A stretch of DNA of 9,534 nucleotides, taken from assembly GCA_040003205.1 (NCBI GenBank), contig JBDUDA010000113.1, positions 1-9,534 of the forward strand, given 5' to 3'. Of the stretch, positions 1-5,303 are shown piece by piece (within the stretch, counting starts at the first letter, position 1; every line of letters begins with the position of its first letter). A program made the position numbers and the translations under genes. This DNA is from JALYIM01 sp040003205. Lineage in GTDB: Bacteria; Acidobacteriota; Terriglobia; Terriglobales; Acidobacteriaceae. The notes beneath the pieces were generated by a model, which worked only from the letters and a program-made list of their open reading frames with translations, was not told the origin of the DNA and made no database searches.

Positions 1-556
1 CCTGATTGGCGTCCATGAAGCAGGGATCGCACATCATGTTGCAGCGGTTGGTGAGGTCAATCGTCAGAACCGATCCGCGGCCATACTTAACGGTGCTGGT
101 GCCGTGATTGTGAAGCTTTTCGTCATTGTGGGCGCGAATGTCGCGGCCCGGGAATACGTCTTCCAAGTGCTGCGAAAATTCGGGGTCGATGGACATGACA
201 TCTTCAAAGTGTCCGTGCTTGGGACAATCTTTGACCATGAGAATCTTGCCGTCGCGCTCGATGATCTGCGCCTTGATCTCTCCGACTTTTTCGTTGACGA
301 GGATCTCGACTGGCAGCTTGCCATCGAGAATCTGCTGACGAATTTCAGGAACACACTTCGGGCATAGCGAGTCAGTGCTGCGAGGCCAGCCAAGCGGTGG
401 TTTCGATTTTTCGTACGACTTCAAAAGCGGCTTATCGGACCACTTCGGCTTTGGAGAAGGGTTCTGCTTGATGGCATTGAGCCGATCAAAAACTACCCAC
501 GCGCCTTTGGCGGCGACGGTAACTGCTTTCTCCACATACTTCACTGGCTTATGCAT
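1..556 (-). CDS. Radical SAM enzyme, N-terminal part (Tes / membrane-spanning lipid synthase-like)
   Basis: The reading frame stays open from an ATG at 556 down to the left edge, giving the first 185 residues of a longer protein; the C-terminus lies outside the window. An in-frame TAA at 584-586 with no other start between them fixes the start, and GGAAAG about 9 nt upstream of the ATG can serve as the ribosome site. Residues 172-179 read CNMMCDPC, the CxxxCxxC motif that binds the 4Fe-4S cluster in radical SAM enzymes, just after the strand LTIDLTNR. Before it, CPKC (65-68) and CPKHGH (111-116) form a probable zinc-binding or rubredoxin-like head. This head plus radical SAM core is typical of the COG1964/MJ0619-like group, which includes archaeal tetraether synthase Tes and bacterial enzymes proposed to join two fatty acid tails into membrane-spanning lipids. 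The lipid role is inferred; the radical SAM assignment is firm. It has its own upstream gap and is probably transcribed separately. Confidence 0.85.
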   Translation of the reverse strand, partial: MHKPVKYVEKAVTVAAKGAWVVFDRLNAIKQNPSPKPKWSDKPLLKSYEKSKPPLGWPRSTDSLCPKCVPEIRQQILDGKLPVEILVNEKVGEIKAQIIERDGKILMVKDCPKHGHFEDVMSIDPEFSQHLEDVFPGRDIRAHNDEKLHNHGTSTVKYGRGSVLTIDLTNRCNMMCDPCFMDANQ

Positions 557-843
557 GTATTCTCGCTTTCCACTGCTGTCGTCTTAACGCTAGAACCTGA
601 AATTGGGCTGCAACTCTTTGCACAGTAACGCCGAACACTAATTAGGGATACAGCTCCGCCCTGCGTAGTGAGTCTAGTTATGGTATTGAAGGCGTAAGTC
701 TAATGCATCCCGAACGCAACGAAAGGGGCAAAAACAGGGTTTAGCGGTATAAATGCGCATTGGACGGTGGCTAAGTTATTGAAAACGAAAGAGGATTGGG
801 TAGGGCGGGTGCCTTGGGTGTTAACAGCCCGACCCTCGATCCG
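557..843. other. Intergenic region without a recognised gene
   Basis: These 287 bp lie between the stop of the 429-residue membrane protein gene and the start of the radical SAM gene, both on the minus strand. No convincing ORF, tRNA or repeat is seen. The region must hold the radical SAM promoter if that gene is transcribed on its own, but I found no pair of -35/-10 boxes with proper spacing. An imperfect inverted repeat near 817-832 (GGGTG, TTAA, CAGCCC) just past the upstream gene's stop is not followed by a T run and is a poor terminator. Confidence 0.5.
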
Positions 844-2133
844 TTACGCTCTGTGTCTGAAATAGGCTTTCATGATTTTAGCCTTTGCAACTTGCCAAGG
901 CGGCTGAAAATTGTACCTGTGCTTTTTGCTGCCACCGTCTTCTACAGAGAACAGCATGCTTGTGACGATAGTTAATGGATCGGTGTCGTCAATTTTGAAC
1001 ACTCTTATACCAAGCCAACCTTGTTTGTGAACTTCCGCCGAAAGCGGGGTTCTTTTGAGTTCTCCCCACAACGAAACTTGTTCAAGATTCACGTCTTCCA
1101 GTTTGTGGGATGGATAGAGTTGGCTAGGAGTGTCGTGGACGAGGATCCAATCCGACAAGTCGCGCAGCAACTCACAAATCTGAAGTTCTCCCGAGACATG
1201 TATCGAAGGATTTATGTCGAGGATACTGATGTCCTTCTTCGATATGACGCGCACGTTTACAAATAATGTGGTCTCTTCTGCGTTGAGGTCAGTACCGTGA
1301 GCGACTTCGAGAACCTCGAACCTCAAGTCGTGCTCAACATCTGCCTCGGCTTGAAAACCTGCCACGGTTGGGATTTCTCGCTCATCCAATTGTCTAACGT
1401 ACCTAACTCGAATGCCTCCAAACGTCCCAACATCGCGTTCGAACTTGCACACCGTTCCGTATCGGCGATTGTCCCTGTCTTTATATTCGATATTGAATGC
1501 AACTTCACTGAGACCGTGAGCACGCATTTCGTCGAATAGGCCGTTGCCGGTAGTGCTAACACCGCGCGATTGTTCGATCGAGACATCGAAAAAGCAGTCG
1601 CCATCCTCTCTCGTAAACGCAGCCATTTCTCCATTGAAGATTAGCTGTGACCCGCCGAGCATCACTGTCGGAATGGATACATCGTAGGCTGGCTCCCCGT
1701 GATTGCTGACGAATAGCCCTCGAAAAAACCCTGGTTTCTTGTCGTACTTGACAGGCACCACGAGGGGCCGAGAGAGGGGGGATGCTGAGATAGAATCCGT
1801 AGCTGCCGACTGCGGTTTGCTGTCCGGTGAGTAGATCTTTAGCGCTGACGCGGTCGTTATCAGAACTAAAATACCGGCCGCTGAGATGATTGCCACTAAG
1901 ACAGCTGGGTGAGTCTGTCTTAGCAAGAGATAGAATCCAAAAGAGAGAATGAATAGGGACGTGATAAAAGCTATGGGTAGATACCGCCGAAATCCAACAC
2001 CCGGCATCTTTACAGCACCACGTTGCAAGCTATTTTGTTGGTAGGTTTTGATCCCGAACCAGCACGCAACCGCCGATAGCAAGAACTGTCCAATATTTGC
2101 AAATGACGATATCGTCACGATGTTGCTATCCAT
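844..2133 (-). CDS. Hypothetical membrane protein with three N-terminal TM segments
   Basis: Encodes 429 residues from ATG at 2133 to TAA at 844-846. I do not recognise a named family. Three hydrophobic segments are visible at about 11-28, 51-71 and 77-97, followed by a polar Ser/Pro-rich linker (about 101-122) and a soluble domain of about 300 residues. The soluble part looks mostly beta: alternating hydrophobic strands and turns, for example RGLFVSNHGEPAYDVSIP (138-155) and VAFNIEYKDRDNRRYG (211-226). No catalytic motif, nucleotide-binding loop or Cys/His cluster stands out, so a structural, sensing or binding role is possible but unsupported. A weak GGGAG lies about 14 nt before the start. 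The gene follows the ClC gene by 63 bp on the same strand and could be read through from it. Its base composition looks somewhat less GC-rich than its neighbours, judged by eye. Confidence is high that it is a real gene, low for any function. Confidence 0.8.
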   Translation of the reverse strand: MDSNIVTISSFANIGQFLLSAVACWFGIKTYQQNSLQRGAVKMPGVGFRRYLPIAFITSLFILSFGFYLLLRQTHPAVLVAIISAAGILVLITTASALKIYSPDSKPQSAATDSISASPLSRPLVVPVKYDKKPGFFRGLFVSNHGEPAYDVSIPTVMLGGSQLIFNGEMAAFTREDGDCFFDVSIEQSRGVSTTGNGLFDEMRAHGLSEVAFNIEYKDRDNRRYGTVCKFERDVGTFGGIRVRYVRQLDEREIPTVAGFQAEADVEHDLRFEVLEVAHGTDLNAEETTLFVNVRVISKKDISILDINPSIHVSGELQICELLRDLSDWILVHDTPSQLYPSHKLEDVNLEQVSLWGELKRTPLSAEVHKQGWLGIRVFKIDDTDPLTIVTSMLFSVEDGGSKKHRYNFQPPWQVAKAKIMKAYFRHRA

Positions 2134-2196
2134 GCGCCGAGATTGTACTCCCGCTCAAGGGTATTGATTCAATCGCGCAGCGGGCTACGCGCATCA

Positions 2197-3012
2197 TCAA
2201 TCTCTAAAATCGGCAGTTCCCTCTTCTTTACTCACCACCCGATACTTATTCAGAACCGCGTCACTGGAGATGACACCCTCCAACTTGCGGAAGTCTGCAC
2301 GGCTTACGACTGGAACGATCGGATGCTGGTAGACGTAGCGGAGAGCCATCTCCAAGGGATAGTCGGGGTGGAGATAGGGTAGGCGGGTGGTCGGAAGGGC
2401 CGACAGTAGGGTCATTTCGCCCTTGCCCTCATGATCGAGGCGGAGCAGGAGGTCGCGCGTGACGACGGTCCATCCACTGGGATAGAGGCGCACCAGAAAA
2501 GTGTCGGAGTGCGATTGCTCGATGCTTTTATTGGCTTGCTCGACGGTTTCGCTGGATTCGAGGATCAGTCCTTCGGGAGACTGCATGGCGTCTTCCACGC
2601 GTAAAACACTCTCCTCGCGCTGCTCTTCCATGGAAGGAAGGTCGAGGCCATCCTGGCGAGTGAGCAAATCGAAAATCGCGGTCGGCTGAAGGCTGCGCGC
2701 GACCACGTATGCCACCGCGTTCGCGATGATCACGGGAAGAATAATGGAATAGTTGCCACTCACCTCGAGCACCATAAATACCGAAGTCATGGGAGCACGC
2801 AAGAAACCTGCAAAGAGCACGCCCATTCCCACCAGCGCGTAGGTACCGGTTGAGCCGGTGAGGTGAGGATTGAAGATCCGCTCGACGCCTCCGACTGCGC
2901 CGCCGAGCACGGCGCCGACAAAGAGCGCGGGAGCGAACATGCCTCCGGGAGTGCCGCTCACGAAAGAGAGTGTGGTAGCGAGAATCTTCAGCACCGCGAG
3001 CAGAGCCAGATT
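2197..3012 (-). CDS. ClC chloride channel/antiporter, C-terminal membrane half with CBS domain pair (frame-disrupted)
   Basis: This is the continuation of the ClC gene in the shifted frame, residues 325-595 of the rebuilt protein. It opens with LALLAVLKILATTLSF, then the third chloride-binding loop GMFAP (about 348-352), a run of helices including GMGVLFAGFLRAPMTSVFMVLE, and NYSIILPVII, whose Tyr (about 412) matches the conserved chloride-coordinating tyrosine of E. coli ClcA. From about residue 464 the sequence becomes soluble and fits a tandem CBS domain: VEDAM near the start, a second unit starting around PTTRLPYLHPDYPLEMALRY, then HPIVPVVSR and LEGVISSDAVL. CBS pairs often bind adenine nucleotides and adjust transporter activity; no ligand can be read from this sequence. 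The same frame also extends upstream to about 3309, but that part is an arginine-rich shadow of the first half and is not real protein. Alone this fragment has no natural start. Confidence 0.85.
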   Translation of the reverse strand, partial: NLALLAVLKILATTLSFVSGTPGGMFAPALFVGAVLGGAVGGVERIFNPHLTGSTGTYALVGMGVLFAGFLRAPMTSVFMVLEVSGNYSIILPVIIANAVAYVVARSLQPTAIFDLLTRQDGLDLPSMEEQREESVLRVEDAMQSPEGLILESSETVEQANKSIEQSHSDTFLVRLYPSGWTVVTRDLLLRLDHEGKGEMTLLSALPTTRLPYLHPDYPLEMALRYVYQHPIVPVVSRADFRKLEGVISSDAVLNKYRVVSKEEGTADFRD

Positions 3013-3983
3013 TTCCAGGTGAATTGATCGTGCATGGCCTGGTCCATGTATTGGTAGCCGGCGCCCATGACCTGGGGAGCGCCGAGGTATCCGATGAGGC
3101 CGATGGCGAGGCCGGCGATGGCAGATTGGACATATTGAGTCCAGCCGGGCAGCGAGCGAAGGATTGGACGGAAGTAGGCGATGGCTTTCGCGAAGACGAC
3201 GGCGGCGAGGCCTCCGGCTAATCCTAGGACGGCGTATGCGAAGAGTTCGGTTGGTTTTGCAGCAGTAATAGAAGGGATGCGAAACAGCGGCTGTGAACCG
3301 AGAAACCAACGCACGACGACGACGCTGGAAATTGCGGAGAGGACGACGGAGCCGAGGATTCCGGCAGTCCAGCGTCCGATGACCTCTTCGATGACGAAAA
3401 GTACCGCGGAAATCGGAGCGTTGAAGGCGGCAGCTAGACCGGCGGCGGCACCCATCGGAGCGAGCAGGCGCAACTTTTCACGGGAGAGCGCCATTCGCCT
3501 TCCCAGTGCGGAAGCGAGTGTCGCACCGATTTGCAGCGAGGGATCTTCAGGTCCGAGAGAATGGCCTGCGCCGATTGCCAGCGCTGCGGTAATGAATTTT
3601 CCAATTGCCGTCCGAATGGGAATGTAGCCATTGAAGATGTAGAGCGCTGCTTTCGTCTGATTCACTCCGCTGCCGCGGACGAGCGGAAAAAGGTGGCGCA
3701 CCAGAACGGCGATCAGAAGGCTGGCAAGAACAGGAGCTGCAATCAGACGCAGGCTGTGCGGGGTGGGCAAAGGGCCGAGCAGAGCGATGCGCGTCCAATC
3801 AATGGCCAGGCGAAAGCAGACTACCGCGAGGCCGGAGAACACTCCGATGAACACGGCGAGAATGAGGAAGAAGCGTTCTTCGCGTAAGGAGGTGTTGAGT
3901 GAGAAACGGCGCGTCCACTCTGGCCGCTGGCGTCGCCGAGTCGCGGATGGTTCTGTAGCAGGGCTGGGAGTGTTGGGCGTCAT
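2988..3983 (-). CDS. ClC chloride channel/antiporter, N-terminal membrane half (frame-disrupted)
   Basis: ClC proteins are dimeric inner-membrane carriers in which each subunit has its own chloride pathway; bacterial members usually exchange two chloride ions for one proton. This part gives residues 1-324 of the rebuilt protein plus seven out-of-frame residues. A charged 35-residue cytoplasmic head precedes the first helix (FFLILAVFIGVFSGLAVVCF). The chloride-coordinating loop is GSGVN at 104-108, where most ClCs have GSGIP. The gating loop is GPEDP at 144-148, with the external gating glutamate (Glu146) kept but Gly replaced by Asp. IEE at 198-200 aligns with the internal proton glutamate of E. 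coli ClcA. Proton-coupled antiport is therefore likely rather than passive channel conduction. No clear Shine-Dalgarno precedes ATG 3983; an ATG at 4006 hits a stop after three codons, so it is not an alternative. The TPR gene stops 66 bp upstream on the same strand. Confidence 0.88.
   Translation of the reverse strand: MTPNTPSPATEPSATRRRQRPEWTRRFSLNTSLREERFFLILAVFIGVFSGLAVVCFRLAIDWTRIALLGPLPTPHSLRLIAAPVLASLLIAVLVRHLFPLVRGSGVNQTKAALYIFNGYIPIRTAIGKFITAALAIGAGHSLGPEDPSLQIGATLASALGRRMALSREKLRLLAPMGAAAGLAAAFNAPISAVLFVIEEVIGRWTAGILGSVVLSAISSVVVVRWFLGSQPLFRIPSITAAKPTELFAYAVLGLAGGLAAVVFAKAIAYFRPILRSLPGWTQYVQSAIAGLAIGLIGYLGAPQVMGAGYQYMDQAMHDQFTWKIWLCSRC
3011..3014 (-). other. Frameshift site in the ClC gene (short homopolymer)
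   Basis: On the coding strand the sequence is ACC TGG AAA ATC TGG, and the family pattern expects Trp-Lys-Asn-Leu. One additional A in this run restores the frame for the remaining 271 residues. A programmed -1 slip is unlikely because the site lacks the X-XXY-YYZ heptamer and re-pairing lysyl-tRNA on GAA would be poor. A missing base in the read data or a recent natural deletion explains it better. Confidence 0.8.
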
Positions 3984-4049
3984 TCGGTGATTTATTAGGA
4001 ATTCATGCTGCGTTCTACGACAGACTCGTTGCTGGTGACCGTCGTTGCT

Positions 4050-5078
4050 TTAAAAGGAAGCGATCCAAACGCGCGATTTTTGCGCGCGGATCGCCCAGAT
4101 CCTTTGCATCCACTGCCTTCTGACTAGAGCCAGATCTTCGTTGGGCGATGCCGTCGCCTTTGGGTCAACGTCCTTTTCCGCCGAACATTTGTCCAAACGT
4201 TCTCCGGCTTGAGGGAACGCTTGCTGGAGGCGGCGATTGCGCTCTGAACCGGAAATACGCCTGCTGAATGGGTCGCTGCGAACGATCAAACTGCTGATGT
4301 GCAGCTGGTCGGAGATGGAGACGTCAGACGATTTTGCTTTGACGGCTTCTTGCAGAAGATTCTCGGCAGTGCGGTAGCGTCCCAGGTGAAAAGCGGCGTC
4401 GCCCGCGCCTGCCAGAGCGTCAGTATTGTTTCGATCTCGTGCCAGGACGGTGCGATATTCGTTCAAAGCATGCTCGTAATCCTGCGCGTGTGCAAACATT
4501 CGTGCCTCCCGTAGTTGCAAGGGGAGATCGGGTGGCAGAGTGGCTTGCGTCATGATCAATTCCGATTGCGCCTGCTGGAAGGCACCAGCCGTCAGCAGAA
4601 AATCAATCAATTCGAATTGCGCATTGCGGCGGCTGGCGTCGGCGTCTGAGGCCCACTCTCCATACGCAGCATTGTGGTAGTAGTGGATGGCGTCATCAAT
4701 CGAGCCCATGCGGGCCTCAAGACGTCCCAAAGCAAGGTTTACTGCTCCACTCTGCGGCGTGCGCTCCCAAAGACTCGTGAGGTAAGCCTTCGATTCCTCG
4801 ATTTGGCCGGTATTGCGCAGCGCGCGGGCTAGACTCAATTGATATTCGAAATTCTCCCGGTCATAGCTAAGCGCAGCGCGGAACGCTTCAATGGCGCGAT
4901 CAGGGCGACCCGCAGCGATCTCCGCCTGACCCTGCCGGTAGAGTCGTCTGCCCAGGGCTTTTTCTTGCTCTCCAAAGCGATGGACCAGACGCGTAACGCC
5001 CAGAAATCCGAGAACCGCGACCAGCACCATGGCGCCGATCATCATCGAGGGGCGGCGAAAAGTGGAAGTCAATTCCAT
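4050..5078 (-). CDS. TPR-repeat protein with N-terminal membrane anchor
   Basis: Encodes 342 residues, ATG 5078 to TAA 4050-4052. Residues 12-31 form one hydrophobic helix after a short basic head (TFRRPS), which suggests an inner-membrane anchor with the rest in the periplasm. About six tetratricopeptide repeats follow, roughly at 43-75, 78-109, 112-138, 153-182, 189-215 and 218-250. The clearest are RLYRQGQAEIAAGRPDRAIEAF and DALAGAGDAAFHLGRYRTAENLL-type units with the usual small-residue and aromatic spacing. TPR stacks bind other proteins or peptides; the partner is unknown. The tail (about 251-342) has no repeats: it starts helical, passes a polar stretch with PKATASPNED, and ends basic and aromatic (RRQWMQRIWAIR). 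No good ribosome site precedes ATG 5078; Met12 or Met13 are possible later starts but would cut the anchor's basic head. It is divergent from the deacetylase gene and 66 bp upstream of the ClC gene. Confidence 0.85.
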   Translation of the reverse strand: MELTSTFRRPSMMIGAMVLVAVLGFLGVTRLVHRFGEQEKALGRRLYRQGQAEIAAGRPDRAIEAFRAALSYDRENFEYQLSLARALRNTGQIEESKAYLTSLWERTPQSGAVNLALGRLEARMGSIDDAIHYYHNAAYGEWASDADASRRNAQFELIDFLLTAGAFQQAQSELIMTQATLPPDLPLQLREARMFAHAQDYEHALNEYRTVLARDRNNTDALAGAGDAAFHLGRYRTAENLLQEAVKAKSSDVSISDQLHISSLIVRSDPFSRRISGSERNRRLQQAFPQAGERLDKCSAEKDVDPKATASPNEDLALVRRQWMQRIWAIRAQKSRVWIASF

Positions 5079-5303
5079 CGGCTAAGTAATGATCTTAAAT
5101 GAGAGCCATCTGTTGGTTACACCCTCAGAGTTGACCACATCGAACCGGCACGCCTACCATGGCGGGACGCTGGATCGCACCCCAAAACTTCTTTGAAACA
5201 CCTCGCAGCCCTTGATCTCACATATTTGTTGCGGGGAAATGAGTCTGAGAGGGTGGGCTTCGGTGAATCCATAAGCACCTCAGACGAATCTCCCTTGGCA
5301 CTC
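5079..5303. other. Divergent intergenic/control region
   Basis: These 225 bp separate the start of the minus-strand TPR gene from the preferred start of the plus-strand deacetylase gene, so promoters for both should lie here. The plus-strand frame of the deacetylase is open back to a TTG at 5193, but that extra stretch encodes polar sequence placed before a signal peptide and is probably untranslated leader. For the TPR gene, TAAGAT near 5090-5095 on the minus strand is a possible -10 box without a convincing -35 partner. Confidence 0.5.
5131..5160 (+). promoter_or_regulatory. Predicted sigma-70 type promoter for the deacetylase-permease pair
   Basis: TTGACC at 5131-5136 matches the -35 consensus at five of six positions, and TACCAT at 5155-5160 matches the -10 consensus at four of six, with an 18-bp spacer. 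Transcription would begin near 5167, leaving a leader of about 137 nt before ATG 5304, or about 26 nt before TTG 5193. It is a pattern match only. Confidence 0.45.

Larger units (their letters stand above)
2197..3983 (-). pseudogene. clc-type chloride/proton antiporter gene, broken by a single-base frameshift
   Basis: Two overlapping minus-strand frames together spell one complete ClC protein. The first frame (start ATG 3983) runs well until codon 324 (TGG AAA), then drifts into WLCSRC and stops at 2988-2990. The second frame continues the expected ClC sequence from codon 3010-3012 to TGA at 2197-2199. Adding one A to the AAAA run (T run 3011-3014 on the plus strand) joins them as TWKNLALLAVLK and makes the span exactly 596 codons, 595 residues plus stop. 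Both halves keep their family motifs, so the lesion is either very recent or a homopolymer error in the sequence. As written, the product would be truncated and non-functional, lacking half the membrane domain and both CBS domains. Confidence 0.88.

Noticed and set aside
64..393. Minus-strand 109-residue open frame at the left edge
   Set aside because: Serine/arginine-rich with no motif; it lies out of frame inside the radical SAM gene, whose own frame carries CPKC, CPKHGH and CxxxCxxC.
748..753. TATAAA as a plus-strand -10 box
   Set aside because: No matching -35 box at proper spacing and no plus-strand gene downstream.
817..832. Possible terminator after the 429-residue membrane protein gene
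   Set aside because: The stem is short with a bulge and no T run follows on the minus strand.
2528..3133. Minus-strand 201-residue open frame
   Set aside because: Arginine-rich, low-complexity shadow of the ClC gene in another frame.
3013..3309. Upstream extension of the ClC C-terminal frame
   Set aside because: The sequence is basic and unlike any ClC; the true protein here is in the other frame up to the A run.
3531..3887. Plus-strand 118-residue open frame opposite the ClC gene
   Set aside because: Highly polar, composition-driven antisense frame without a motif; the opposite strand has clear ClC helices.
3984..4049. Repeated octamer AGCAACGA in the gap between the TPR and ClC genes
   Set aside because: Two copies of 8 bp in a 66-bp gap are too little to distinguish from chance.
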